DNA of 64,000 bases. Origin: Ciceribacter ferrooxidans. GTDB taxonomy: Bacteria > Pseudomonadota > Alphaproteobacteria > Rhizobiales > Rhizobiaceae. The position numbers were made by a program, and so were the translations under genes. Positions 22,830-31,388 of this stretch are shown here, one piece after another (positions within the stretch are counted from its first letter, which is position 1; every line of letters begins with the position of its first letter). The DNA is taken from assembly GCF_004137355.1 (NCBI RefSeq), contig NZ_SDVB01000238.1:496001-560000 (forward strand). The letters run 5' to 3'. Under the pieces are notes generated by a model. That model was not told the DNA's origin and made no database searches. It was given only the letters and a program-made list of their open reading frames with translations.

Positions 22830-23495
22830 TCAGCCGGGCATCCGCACGATCGCGAGCCAGGCATAGCCGCGGCCCACGGTTTCGAAGCGGAGCTCCGCGC
22901 CGGCGGCCTTCGCCCGCGTTTCCAGGGCCTCCCTGAGCGTCGCGCGCGGGGTGACGTGGAAGCGGGAAAGCCAGGCTTTCAGCAGGCGCCGGAACCAGAC
23001 CGGCAGGCGCTCCTGCTGGCCGAAATCGACGATGTGCAGCGAGCCGCCGGGGGCGAGTGCCACAATTGCCGCGTCGATCGCGCTCTCCCAGTCCGGGATC
23101 ATCGAGAGCGCGTAGGAGATCATGATCCGGTCGAAACCGGCAGTCCCGAACTCTCCGGCGGAAAAGTTCGTCGCGTCTGCGAGCCGGAATACGGGCAGCG
23201 GCCGGCCACGGAAATTGCGCTCCGCCTGGGCGAGCATCTCCGCCGAGATGTCGAGGCCGAAGAGCCTGGCGTCGCGATAGCGGCGGGCGGCGAGCAGGAG
23301 ATTGCGGCCGGTGCCGCAGCCGACTTCGAGAAGGGAGCCGTTTTCCGGCACGGCGAGTTCGCCGATCAACCGGTCGCGGCCGAGGAGATAGTATTTTCGC
23401 GTCAGGTCGTAGATGTGGCGCTGATAGCGGTACATGCGATCCATGCGGTCGGCATGGCCGTTGCGGTCGTCGTGCCCGAACAAGATCTCCGCCAT
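22830..23495 (-). CDS. btaB: BtaB, S-adenosylmethionine-dependent N-methyltransferase of betaine-lipid synthesis
   Basis: The 221-residue methyltransferase (SAM motif LEVGCGTGRN at 56-65) fits BtaB, which adds three methyl groups to diacylglyceryl-homoserine to give the betaine lipid DGTS. The assignment rests on the gene before it: its ATG overlaps the btaA stop by one base (TGATG), the arrangement of btaA-btaB in Sinorhizobium meliloti and Rhodobacter. DGTS replaces phospholipids under phosphate starvation. The Arg/Tyr-rich N-terminus (RMYRYQRHIYDLTRKYY) is typical of BtaB. Confidence 0.88.
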   Translation of the reverse strand: MAEILFGHDDRNGHADRMDRMYRYQRHIYDLTRKYYLLGRDRLIGELAVPENGSLLEVGCGTGRNLLLAARRYRDARLFGLDISAEMLAQAERNFRGRPLPVFRLADATNFSAGEFGTAGFDRIMISYALSMIPDWESAIDAAIVALAPGGSLHIVDFGQQERLPVWFRRLLKAWLSRFHVTPRATLREALETRAKAAGAELRFETVGRGYAWLAIVRMPG

Positions 23496-24754
23496 CAGCC
23501 TTTTCTCGCGTAGATGTGGAAGCCGCCGTAGATCGCCGAGCGGTCCCCGGCGCCGAGCTCGCGCGAGCGTTCGGCAAGATAGTGCCACTGGTCGAGGAGG
23601 GCGGGCGAGAGACGGCCGTCGAGCACGCTGCGTTCGGCGGCGGTGCGGAAGATCACGCGCGCTCCGGGAGCGGCGGTGCGGGTGATCTCGCTCCAGAGGG
23701 CATTGAGTTGACGGTCGTTCATCCAGTCCTGGGCGTCGAGGAGGACGAAGCGATCGACGCTTGCCGCCGGCTTGCCGGCGAGAAGTTCGGTGAAGCTCGC
23801 GTGATGGACGGTGACACGACCGGCATTGGTGCGGATCGCGTCATAGTTTTCGCGGGCGAGATAGGCCGGCAGACGGCCTTCGTCGGGACCGGGATAGCGG
23901 CGGGCGAAGGCCTGCCAGGCGAACCAGTTCTCGGCGACGGGAAAGTCGCAGGCGAGCTTTTCGAGACGGCTCTTGAGGACCGCGGCGATGCTTTTGCCGT
24001 CCGAAAGGCTCGCGAGCTCGTCATATTGCTGCGGCGGGATGCCGAGCCCGAAGAGCGAGCTCTTGCGCCGCGTGATCCAGCGCACCAGAGGCTTGTCGAA
24101 GAGCGGAGCGATCTGCGTATCGAAGTAGTGCCGCTGCTCGGAAAGCGTCTTCGCCTTGGTGATGCGGTCGAGGCGAACGCCGTGCAGGGAGGCGAGCAGA
24201 TGACCGGCGGCGATGAAGCGTCCGAGCAGGCCGGTGCGGCAGAAGTTGCCGTTGAAGGCGGTGATCCGCCGGCGGCCGTCGAGCCGGCGCCCGTTCCAGT
24301 AGCCGCGGCTTTCGGCATCGAGATTGGGCGCGATGAAGCGGTCGAAATTGCAGCTGTTGGTGCGCATGCCCGCCGCGCCGAACATCCGCACGACGGCCGC
24401 GTGGTCGGGCAGGTACCGGAAGGCGGCGAGCTTCAGCCGGTTCAAGGCCACGTGGTGCAGGTTCAAGTCGACGACGTCAATGCGCTCGGGCGAGCGCGAG
24501 AGATAGGCGAGCATGTTGCAACCGCCCGAGCCGATGGTGACGAGCCGGTGGCCCTCGCCGAGCTCCATCGCGGCCATGTCGACCTCGGGGTCTTCCCAGA
24601 TCTGCGGATAGACGAGGCCGGAAAAGAGCATGCCGAACAGCCGTTCGGAGAGGCCGTCGCGGCTCAGCGCCCTGTGCTGGAGGAGTGCGGCCTTCAGTTT
24701 GCTGCTGCGGGGAAGTTCGGTCTCCGGGGCGAGGTCGGTCATGGGGAAGGCCAT
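23495..24754 (-). CDS. btaA: BtaA, SAM:diacylglycerol 3-amino-3-carboxypropyltransferase
   Basis: The 419-residue protein belongs to the DUF3419/BtaA family and transfers the aminocarboxypropyl group of SAM to diacylglycerol, the first step of betaine-lipid (DGTS) formation at the inner membrane. The conserved YPQIWEDPEVDMAAM segment, the SAM-site GSGGCNMLAYL and DLNLHHVALNRLK are all present. A second in-frame ATG at 24742 is possible; neither has a strong ribosome site. It forms a translationally coupled operon with btaB. A degenerate Pho-box-like sequence lies 34 bases upstream, in line with the PhoB control known for S. meliloti btaA. Confidence 0.92.
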   Translation of the reverse strand: MAFPMTDLAPETELPRSSKLKAALLQHRALSRDGLSERLFGMLFSGLVYPQIWEDPEVDMAAMELGEGHRLVTIGSGGCNMLAYLSRSPERIDVVDLNLHHVALNRLKLAAFRYLPDHAAVVRMFGAAGMRTNSCNFDRFIAPNLDAESRGYWNGRRLDGRRRITAFNGNFCRTGLLGRFIAAGHLLASLHGVRLDRITKAKTLSEQRHYFDTQIAPLFDKPLVRWITRRKSSLFGLGIPPQQYDELASLSDGKSIAAVLKSRLEKLACDFPVAENWFAWQAFARRYPGPDEGRLPAYLARENYDAIRTNAGRVTVHHASFTELLAGKPAASVDRFVLLDAQDWMNDRQLNALWSEITRTAAPGARVIFRTAAERSVLDGRLSPALLDQWHYLAERSRELGAGDRSAIYGGFHIYARKG

Positions 24755-24787
24755 CCGTTGAAGGTTTCCGGCGTGTAGCGCGGCGAT

Positions 24788-24805
24788 GCAACAGTTTGAT
24801 GAAGC
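24788..24805 (-). promoter_or_regulatory. Possible Pho box upstream of btaA
   Basis: On the minus strand GCTTCAT-CAAA-CTGTTGC has the 7-4-7 layout of a Pho box (consensus two CTGTCAT units with a 4-base AT-rich spacer). About 8 of 14 unit positions match. It ends 34 bases before btaA. The match is weak and is listed because phosphate control of this operon is expected from S. meliloti. Confidence 0.35.
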
Positions 24806-24958
24806 GCCCTGTTCACAGGCGATTGGATCGGTTTTGGTCGGGGAGAAAGGCGGTCAGGTTTCCCGGCCGTGCTTCAAAGGCTTTGCGGGAGACGAGGCGG
24901 CGGCGCTATGGTGCGGCCGCAAGGGGTGGCGAGCGCCCGGAAAGAGGAGCGGACAAGG

Positions 24959-26332
24959 ATGAGACTGGTCAGGCGGATCGTGAAGGGCTTCTTCCTGTTG
25001 CTCGCGACGGCGGTCGCAGCCGCGGTGGTCTGGCTCGCCGTGGCGCCGCCGGCCCTGCTGCGGGTCGGCACCGGCTACGCCGCCAAGATCGTCTGCTCGA
25101 ACGTCTTCGTCGCCGGGCGCGATCCCGACGAGGTGCTGAGGGTCGACGTCCAGGCGCCGGGCCATCCGCTGCTGAAGCTCGTCGGCCTCGACACCGATCG
25201 GGAGAAGAAGCGGGTGACCGCGCGGCTTCTCGGCTTCATCGCGCCGAGCAGCGCCGTCTACCGCGAGGGCCTCGGCTGCGCGAGCGCCCCGGACGGCGGC
25301 GGTGCGATGGCCGGACCTATTCCCGCGCCGTCGCCCGGACAGTTTGCGGCAGCCCCCACCGATGTGCCGTGGCCCGACGGCGAGGCGGCGACGCCTATTG
25401 ATCCGAAGCTCGGTGCCGTGCTCGGCGATGCCACGCTTGCCGGTCCCGGCATGCGGGCTGTTGTCGTCATCAAGAACGGCCGGCTTGTCGGTGAGGCCTA
25501 TGGTAACGGGTTCTCGCCCACGACGCCGCTGCTCGGCTGGTCGATGACCAAGACCGTCAATGCCGCGATCATCGGCCGGCTGATGAGCGAAGGGCGCATC
25601 GCGCTCGACGACCGTGCGCTGCTGCCCGAATGGAAGGGCGACGACCGCTCCGCGATCCGTGTCCGCGACCTCTTCGCGATGGAGAGCGGCCTTGCCTTCA
25701 ATGAGGAATACGGCGACGTGACCGACGTCACACGCATGCTCTACCTGGAGCCGGACATGGCGGCGTTTGCCGCCACGCGGCCGCTCGCAGCGGAGCCGGG
25801 CACGGTCTTCAGCTATTCCTCCGGAGGAAGCGTGCTGCTCTCGAAGATCTGGATGGACCGGATCGGAGACCGCGAGGCGGCGCTCGGCTATCCGCGGAAA
25901 GCTCTGTTCCAGCCGCTCGGCATGGCGAGCGCCGTCCTCGAGGCGGACGAGGCGGGAACGCTGGTCGGCAGTTCCTACATGTATGCGACGGGCCGCGACT
26001 GGGCGCGCTTCGGCCAGTTCCTGCTGCAGGACGGTGTCTGGAAGGACGAGCGCCTGCTGCCGGAGGGCTTCGTTGCGGCGATGCAACGGCCGACGCGGGC
26101 CTCGAGCGGCACCTATACGGAAATCCAGGCCTGGGCAGTGGGGCCGGGGGATGAGCCCGACAGCCGTTTCGGCCTTCCCGACGATACGTTCTGGGTCGCC
26201 GGCCATGACGGCCAGACGATCACGATCGTTCCGTCGAAGAAGCTGGTGGTGGTCCGCCTCGGGCTCACGCCCTCGAAGCTCGGCTATCGTCCGCAGCTGC
26301 TCGTGAAAGCGATCGCGGACACGCTCGACTGA
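24959..26332 (+). CDS. Membrane-anchored serine hydrolase (beta-lactamase/class C PBP family)
   Basis: The 457-residue protein has an N-terminal membrane anchor (residues 8-30), a linker of about 120 residues and a serine beta-lactamase-like domain. The SxxK motif is S195-M-T-K198, the YxS/YxN-type motif is Y286-S-S288, and HDG near residue 412 replaces KTG as in many class C-type esterases and carboxypeptidases. It should face the periplasm. A role in peptidoglycan or ester hydrolysis is more likely than antibiotic resistance, but the sequence does not decide this. ATG 24959 is preceded by AGGAG 11 bases and AAGG 1 base upstream. It is divergent from btaA. Confidence 0.82.
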   Translation: MRLVRRIVKGFFLLLATAVAAAVVWLAVAPPALLRVGTGYAAKIVCSNVFVAGRDPDEVLRVDVQAPGHPLLKLVGLDTDREKKRVTARLLGFIAPSSAVYREGLGCASAPDGGGAMAGPIPAPSPGQFAAAPTDVPWPDGEAATPIDPKLGAVLGDATLAGPGMRAVVVIKNGRLVGEAYGNGFSPTTPLLGWSMTKTVNAAIIGRLMSEGRIALDDRALLPEWKGDDRSAIRVRDLFAMESGLAFNEEYGDVTDVTRMLYLEPDMAAFAATRPLAAEPGTVFSYSSGGSVLLSKIWMDRIGDREAALGYPRKALFQPLGMASAVLEADEAGTLVGSSYMYATGRDWARFGQFLLQDGVWKDERLLPEGFVAAMQRPTRASSGTYTEIQAWAVGPGDEPDSRFGLPDDTFWVAGHDGQTITIVPSKKLVVVRLGLTPSKLGYRPQLLVKAIADTLD

Positions 26333-26334
26333 TC

Positions 26335-27264
26335 CTATTCGAGGACGTCGAGCATGCCCTTGCGCTTGGCGTCATAGTAATAGCCGCGGGCGTAGAGGCG
26401 CACCGCGCCATCATTGCTGTTGTCGGCCACCAGCCAGGCGCCGCGCAGATACTTGGCCGCGTACTTGATGTTGGTCTCGGCGTCGAAGAGGCCGGAGGCC
26501 GGGCCTTCGTAGCCCATCGATTTCGCCGTGTTGTACTTGATCTGCATGAGCCCGTAATGGCCGTTGTTGTAGGCCTGCGGGTTGTAGGTGCTCTCGCGGC
26601 GGACGACGCGGTGGAGGAGCGCCTCGGGGATCTTGTAGACGGCGGCATATTTGCTGATGAGGGCGTTGATGACCGTCGGACCCTTGGCTGCCTGCGGCAC
26701 CGTCTCCTTCTCGACCACCGGAGGCGCGCCGGGCGGGGAGATGTCGAACTGTGCGTCGAGGGCTGCGAGCGACGAGGATGCCGACGGTGCCGCATAGGCG
26801 AGTGCACCGGCCGGTTTCTGCGTCGGAACCACGGTCTGGATCGCCGTCACTTCCGCGGGCAGCACGGTTTCGGCACTTGCCAGTTCCGGAACCGCGTCGG
26901 GCTTGGCCGGCATGGCGGCGGTCTGCATGGCGAGCTGTTCCTGGCCGGTGGCCATGGCCAGCGCCGCGGGTGTCGCTGCCGGATTGGCGAGCGCGATCGC
27001 CTTGAAGGTCGGGACCGGCGCCGGCGTCGAGGTTCCGGGGATGATCGGGCCGGGTTCGGCGCCGGCGGTCGAAATCACGGCAGCGTTCGATTCGGCGGTC
27101 GCTGGCGTCGCCGCGGCGGTCTGCGCGACAGGCGTGCCGGCTGCGGGATTGGCCTTCAGTTCCTGCTTGGCCGCCTGGTCCATGCTGCTCGTACAGCCGG
27201 CGATTCCGGCGAGAAGCAGGGTGGCGAGTCCGAGCGGGGTTTTGCGGTCCAATCGAGAAATCAT
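26335..27264 (-). CDS. Lytic transglycosylase lipoprotein with Ala/Pro-rich spacer
   Basis: The 309-residue protein starts with a lipoprotein signal (LLLAGIAGC, lipidated C24), followed by about 165 residues rich in Ala, Pro and Thr, probably an extended periplasmic spacer. A C-terminal SLT domain carries the catalytic Glu in RRESTYNP and the conserved GHYGLMQIKYNTAKSMGY. It should cut peptidoglycan while tethered to a membrane, probably the outer one. ATG 27264 is chosen because it gives the signal directly. Its stop lies 2 bases from the convergent serine hydrolase stop. Confidence 0.85.
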   Translation of the reverse strand: MISRLDRKTPLGLATLLLAGIAGCTSSMDQAAKQELKANPAAGTPVAQTAAATPATAESNAAVISTAGAEPGPIIPGTSTPAPVPTFKAIALANPAATPAALAMATGQEQLAMQTAAMPAKPDAVPELASAETVLPAEVTAIQTVVPTQKPAGALAYAAPSASSSLAALDAQFDISPPGAPPVVEKETVPQAAKGPTVINALISKYAAVYKIPEALLHRVVRRESTYNPQAYNNGHYGLMQIKYNTAKSMGYEGPASGLFDAETNIKYAAKYLRGAWLVADNSNDGAVRLYARGYYYDAKRKGMLDVLE

Positions 27265-27376
27265 CCGGCCATCCGTATGGAAACGACGACTGCCGCGAAG
27301 CAGCTTACGAAAAGTTAACATGGGTTTTCATAGCCGCTGGGCGGAATTGCGGCAAGCCCGCCGCAATTCGGCGGTT

Positions 27377-28012
27377 TCAGGCGGCGATCTTGCGATAACC
27401 CGCGGTCACGGCGCCGGCGGCGATCAGCAGCGTGCCGCCGGTGCGATTCACCGCCTTGCGGACGGAGCGCTTGCGGATGAAGCGGCGGGCTGAGTCGGCG
27501 ACGAACACGTAGACCAGCGCATTGATGATCGCGAGCGTGACGAAGGTCACCTCGAGCGCGACCACCTGTTGCAGGAAGGGTGCCGACGGTGCCATGAACT
27601 GCGGCACGAAGGCGACGAAGAAGACGATGCTCTTCGGGTTGAGGGCGGTGACGGCAAAGGCGTGGCCGAGAATGCGCAGCGGCTTTTCTTCCGGCAGGTT
27701 GTCGTTGTCGGCGATCGGCTCGTCACCGACCGGCGCCCGCCAGAGGCGGATGCCGAGATAGACGAGATAGGCGCCGCCGATCCACTTCATGATCGTGAAG
27801 GCGGTCGCCGAGGTGGCGAGCAAGGCACCGAGCCCGGCGACGGAGGCCGTCATCGCGACGAGGTCGCCGAGAGCGACCCCGGTGACCGTGGCCAGCGCCG
27901 TCTTGCGCCCGTGGCCGAGCGCATAGGAAATGACCAGCAGAATAGTCGGTCCGGGGATCGCCAGAAGCACCGCCGAGGCGGCGGCGAAAGCCAGCCAGTG
28001 TTCCAGTGACAT
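27377..28012 (-). CDS. LysE/RhtB-family amino-acid exporter
   Basis: The 211-residue inner-membrane protein has about six hydrophobic segments and the family's AIPGPTILLVISYALGHG start and TALNPKSIVFFVAFVPQF middle segments. The Asp/Glu-rich cytoplasmic loop (about residues 95-110) is typical. It lies just downstream of pfp on the same strand, with a 49-base gap, so co-transcription is possible without an obvious functional link. The substrate is unknown. It is a paralogue of the protein at 8792. Confidence 0.88.
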   Translation of the reverse strand: MSLEHWLAFAAASAVLLAIPGPTILLVISYALGHGRKTALATVTGVALGDLVAMTASVAGLGALLATSATAFTIMKWIGGAYLVYLGIRLWRAPVGDEPIADNDNLPEEKPLRILGHAFAVTALNPKSIVFFVAFVPQFMAPSAPFLQQVVALEVTFVTLAIINALVYVFVADSARRFIRKRSVRKAVNRTGGTLLIAAGAVTAGYRKIAA

Positions 28013-28061
28013 TTGCCTTACTCCTCTCTCGAAGGAAGCAAGCCACCTTTCTCAGGGGCCG

Positions 28062-29276
28062 TCAATCGGCCGGGGTGAATTTCTGGCCGATGTAATCCAT
28101 CACTTCCGCAAACCACGGCGTATTGACGTCGAAGGCCTTGCCGCCCTTGATGCGCGGGAACTCGATGGTGCGCAGCTTGCCGCCCTGATCCTCGTCGTGG
28201 CCGGTGACCCCGGACACCTTGTTCAGAGCACTTTCGACGGCGAGGTCGACCATGCTCTGGATCAGCCGCAGGTCCTCGTAGTTGGCCGGTGCCGAGCGGG
28301 CGTAATAGCCGGACTTCTGCACCATCGAGCGCTCGGCGTCGAGGAGCTTGGCGAAATGCTTCTGGAACCAGTTGCCGACGTTGATCGTGTCGATCTTCAC
28401 ATGGCCGAAGGCGTCGCGCTTGACCTCCTCGCCGGCGGCCTCGCGGTCGGCGACGATCTCGTGGAGGCATGCGCCTTCCGAGACGAAGAGGGTGACGAAG
28501 CCGGTGCGGTCCATGATCTCCTTGAGGCGGGCGGCCTCGGCTTCGAGGTCGAAATGGGTTTCCGGCAGGTAGAGGCCGTCGATGTTCTTGAGCTGAGTGT
28601 TCATCATCAGCCCTTCGACATACTCGTTGTTGCGCGTCCGCTGGATGTAGGCACGCGCGGTCGCGGCGGTCAGCCAGCCGCAATGGCGGCCCATGACCTC
28701 GTGGATCACCAGCGTGCGGGGCGCGGCGCTCTGTTCATTGGAGACGTGGTCGAAGAAGCGGGCACCGACTTCCGCCGCCGTCCAGGCGCCGAGCGTCTGG
28801 CGGATCGGTACGACGTCGTTGTCGACGGTCTTCGGCAGGCCGACCACGGTGAGATTGTAGCCGTTGGCACCGAGGAAGGCAGCGAGGTCGGCCGCGGTCG
28901 TGTTGGTGTCGTCACCGCCGATCGTGTGGAGGATGGTGACGCCGTCGGCGGCGAGACGTTCTGCGGCGACCCTCAGCGGGTTCTCGCCTTCCTTCACCAG
29001 GCCGCGCTTGGCGCAGTCGGCGCCGTTGGTCAGCTTGACGCGGCTGTTGCCGATCGGTGAGCCGCCGTAGCGATGCAGGAGGTGCGCCTTCTCGCGCATG
29101 TCCCGGGTGATCTCGATCTTGTCGCCGAGCAGAACGCCCTGGTAGCCGGAGCGGTAGGCGATGAGTTCGACGTCGGGGGCGATGTCCGTGTAGCGTTCGA
29201 TCAGTCCGCCGACTGCGGACGACAGGCAGGGGGCGAGACCGCCGGCGGTCAGCATTGCAACTTTCTGTTTGGCCAT
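28062..29276 (-). CDS. pfp: Pyrophosphate-dependent 6-phosphofructokinase
   Basis: The 404-residue enzyme phosphorylates fructose 6-phosphate with pyrophosphate instead of ATP, reversibly. The phosphate-donor site is G120-G-D-D123-T: the second Asp is the hallmark that excludes ATP in PPi-dependent enzymes, and PKTVDND follows as in that group. The start at 29276 has AAGGAGG 4 bases upstream; the longer open frame is not homologous. Rhizobiaceae usually degrade sugars by the Entner-Doudoroff and pentose-phosphate routes, so the enzyme may act in gluconeogenesis or sedoheptulose metabolism; that is inference. Confidence 0.93.
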   Translation of the reverse strand: MAKQKVAMLTAGGLAPCLSSAVGGLIERYTDIAPDVELIAYRSGYQGVLLGDKIEITRDMREKAHLLHRYGGSPIGNSRVKLTNGADCAKRGLVKEGENPLRVAAERLAADGVTILHTIGGDDTNTTAADLAAFLGANGYNLTVVGLPKTVDNDVVPIRQTLGAWTAAEVGARFFDHVSNEQSAAPRTLVIHEVMGRHCGWLTAATARAYIQRTRNNEYVEGLMMNTQLKNIDGLYLPETHFDLEAEAARLKEIMDRTGFVTLFVSEGACLHEIVADREAAGEEVKRDAFGHVKIDTINVGNWFQKHFAKLLDAERSMVQKSGYYARSAPANYEDLRLIQSMVDLAVESALNKVSGVTGHDEDQGGKLRTIEFPRIKGGKAFDVNTPWFAEVMDYIGQKFTPAD

Positions 29277-29628
29277 CGTTCCTCCTTCAGCGCCTCGTGG
29301 CGCTTCTCGATACAAGCGTTCGGCGCGAATGGATGCGACAGACGGGCAGGGCTGTAAAGGGAAAATATGAGGAAATCCGGGCATTTCTGGCCCTTTCCGC
29401 CATAAGGGCGGCAGTGTCGCCGATATAATCGATTCAATCCGTCGACGGCCTGCGGGCAAGGCTGTGGATAAGAACGGGAGCCTGCGGAGCGCTGGCATCC
29501 GGCTCTTCCGCGACCGCCGGAACCATTGTCCGCTAGCGCGGTTGGACCACCGGATTGTGAACAAACTTTAACCCGGCCGAAGACGGGCTCGGCTTGCTTT
29601 TTTGCCGTTTATCTGGTGATGCTTGGTC
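29277..29628. other. 352-base divergent intergenic region
   Basis: This gap separates the divergent pfp and TerB-DnaJ genes. It holds the pfp ribosome site (AAGGAGG), a small dyad CCGCC-ATAA-GGGCGG (about 29399-29412) and AT-rich patches around 29365 and 29425 that could carry promoters. I see no gene and no operator I can name. Confidence 0.5.
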
Positions 29629-30363
29629 ATGATTTTCGATTTCGCCTGCGAACAGTTATCGTCGTTGTGGGACAGGTTGCTCGGCGCGATCGGCGACGCA
29701 GCAGGCAGCGTGCTGTCCGGCATTGTCGAGGCAGTTCGCACCGTGTTCGAGGGCGATCCAGAAACCCGCAGGCGGGTTTCCTTCTCCGTGGCGATCATCG
29801 CGCTTTCTGCGAAGATGGCAAAGGCCGACGGCGTGGTGACGGTGAGCGAGGTCGACGCCTTCCGCCAGATCTTCGATTTTCCGGCCAAGGAGGCGCAGAA
29901 CGTCGCCCGGCTCTACAATCTCGCGCGCCAGGACATCGCCGGCTACGAAGCCTATGCCGGCAAGATCATGAAGATGTGCGGCACGGGCAAGGGTTGCCCC
30001 GTTCTCGAGGACATCGTCGACGGCCTCTTCCATATCGCCAAGGCCGACGGGCTGGTGCACGAGAAGGAAATGGCCTTCCTCTCGCGCATCGCCGACATCT
30101 TCGAGATATCGGAGGAGCGGTTCGAGGCGATCACCGAGCGCCACGTGAACCCCGACGGCAATCCCTATGCCGTGCTCGGGGTGCAGCCCTCGGACGATTT
30201 CGCGACGATCCGCAAGCGCTACCGGGCGCTCGCCGCCGAGCATCACCCCGACCGCCTGCATGCCCGCGGCGTACCCACGGAGTTTCACGCCGTCGCCCAT
30301 CACCGCATGGCCCGGCTCAACGCCGCCTATGCGGCGATCGAGAAAGAACGCCGCGCCGCATGA
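29629..30363 (+). CDS. TerB-DnaJ domain protein (DjlA-like)
   Basis: The 244-residue protein has a TerB-like helical domain (about residues 45-165, with the acidic AKADGVVTVSEVDAF and AKADGLVHEKEMAFL repeats) and a C-terminal J domain from about residue 178 with the essential HPD triad (EHHPDRL). It should stimulate DnaK. It lacks the clear N-terminal membrane span of E. coli DjlA; only a weakly hydrophobic amphipathic start is seen. Its stop overlaps the start of an amidase gene by 4 bases, so chaperone and cell-wall enzyme are made together. The ATG at 29629 is preferred to a TTG six bases upstream. Confidence 0.85.
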   Translation: MIFDFACEQLSSLWDRLLGAIGDAAGSVLSGIVEAVRTVFEGDPETRRRVSFSVAIIALSAKMAKADGVVTVSEVDAFRQIFDFPAKEAQNVARLYNLARQDIAGYEAYAGKIMKMCGTGKGCPVLEDIVDGLFHIAKADGLVHEKEMAFLSRIADIFEISEERFEAITERHVNPDGNPYAVLGVQPSDDFATIRKRYRALAAEHHPDRLHARGVPTEFHAVAHHRMARLNAAYAAIEKERRAA

Positions 30364-31121
30364 GCCTCTTCATTCCCGACTTCAGGGGTGCGCGGGTCCG
30401 GCCCTCGCCGAATCATGGCGAGCGCGCCGGTGGGCGGCTGCCGGACATGATCCTCCTCCATTACACGGGCATGCCGTCGGAGGAGGGGGCGCTCGAATGG
30501 CTCTGTCGGCCGGAGAGCCAGGTTTCCAGCCACTATTTCATTCACGAGGACGGGCGGATCGTGCAGCTGGTGCCGGAGAGCCGTCGCGCCTGGCACGCCG
30601 GCAAGAGCTGCTGGGCCGGTGAAAGCGACGTCAATTCGATGTCGATCGGCATCGAGATCGCCAATCCCGGTCACCCGGCCGGGCTGCCGCCGTTCACCGA
30701 CGAGCAGATCGAAGCAGTCGTCGAATTGTGTCGCGATTGCGGCAAACGGTGGAGTATCGCCCCTGAACGGGTGCTCGCGCACTCCGATGTCGCCCCTGTC
30801 CGCAAGGTCGATCCGGGCGAAAATTTTCCATGGGAAAGGCTTCATGCCGCGGGTGTCGGCCACTGGGTGGCGCCCGTGCCGATCAGCGGTGGAAGATTTT
30901 TCCAAAAGGGTGATTGCGGCCGGCCGGTCGAAGCCTTGCAGTCGATGCTCTCGCTCTACGGCTACGATATTGAAATTTCGGGACAATATTCCGAGCCGAC
31001 GGAAGGTGTCGTCGCCGCGTTCCAGCGCCATTTCCGTCCCGAACGGGTCGACGGCGTCGCCGACAGCTCGACCATAGAGACGCTGCACAGACTGCTCGCG
31101 GCGCTGCCGAAATACACCTGA
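30360..31121 (+). CDS. N-acetylmuramoyl-L-alanine amidase with peptidoglycan-binding domain
   Basis: The 253-residue zinc amidase (Amidase_2 family) cleaves the bond between MurNAc and the stem peptide. Likely zinc ligands are H34 (ILLHYTG), H141 (LAHSDVAP) and D151, with E98 in IGIEIANP as catalytic residue. A PG_binding_1 domain fills residues 175-250. No signal peptide or lipobox is present, so it resembles cytoplasmic AmpD-like enzymes in location even though its domains are like AmiD; export by another route cannot be excluded. It starts inside the stop of the TerB-DnaJ gene (ATGA). Confidence 0.88.
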   Translation: MSLFIPDFRGARVRPSPNHGERAGGRLPDMILLHYTGMPSEEGALEWLCRPESQVSSHYFIHEDGRIVQLVPESRRAWHAGKSCWAGESDVNSMSIGIEIANPGHPAGLPPFTDEQIEAVVELCRDCGKRWSIAPERVLAHSDVAPVRKVDPGENFPWERLHAAGVGHWVAPVPISGGRFFQKGDCGRPVEALQSMLSLYGYDIEISGQYSEPTEGVVAAFQRHFRPERVDGVADSSTIETLHRLLAALPKYT

Positions 31122-31388
31122 CTCCGACACCTGCCGAAGGCCCGTGACGGCCTTCCGGAAAGGGGCCGAAATACCCCAAATCCCCACAGGTCACAGGAAT
31201 TCCATATTGCCGGGCTTTAAAAGCTCTCGCTGAAACGCGGCAAAGTTCCCGAAGAGGTGACGGCCGCACAATAACAACGATGAGGGCAGGTGCGACGTCG
31301 TTCCCTGAACGGGACGGCGTGGAAGGATGCTTTTGCGCAAAGAAGAACATGCGCCATAGCCCCACTGGTTCGGAGACTGGCTTTTCAC

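Noticed and set aside
24959-26332. Antibiotic-resistance beta-lactamase
   Set aside because: SxxK and YxS are present, but the long membrane-anchored N-terminus and HDG in place of KTG fit esterase/carboxypeptidase-like relatives better.
27303-27320. TTACGAAAAGTTAAC as a third CtrA site, upstream of the SLT lipoprotein
   Set aside because: The spacing between half-sites is six rather than seven and the left half reads TTAC, so it falls below the standard used for the sites at 671 and 33911.
31133-31156. Terminator after the amidase gene
   Set aside because: The GAAGGCC/GGCCTTC stem is good, but no T-run follows.
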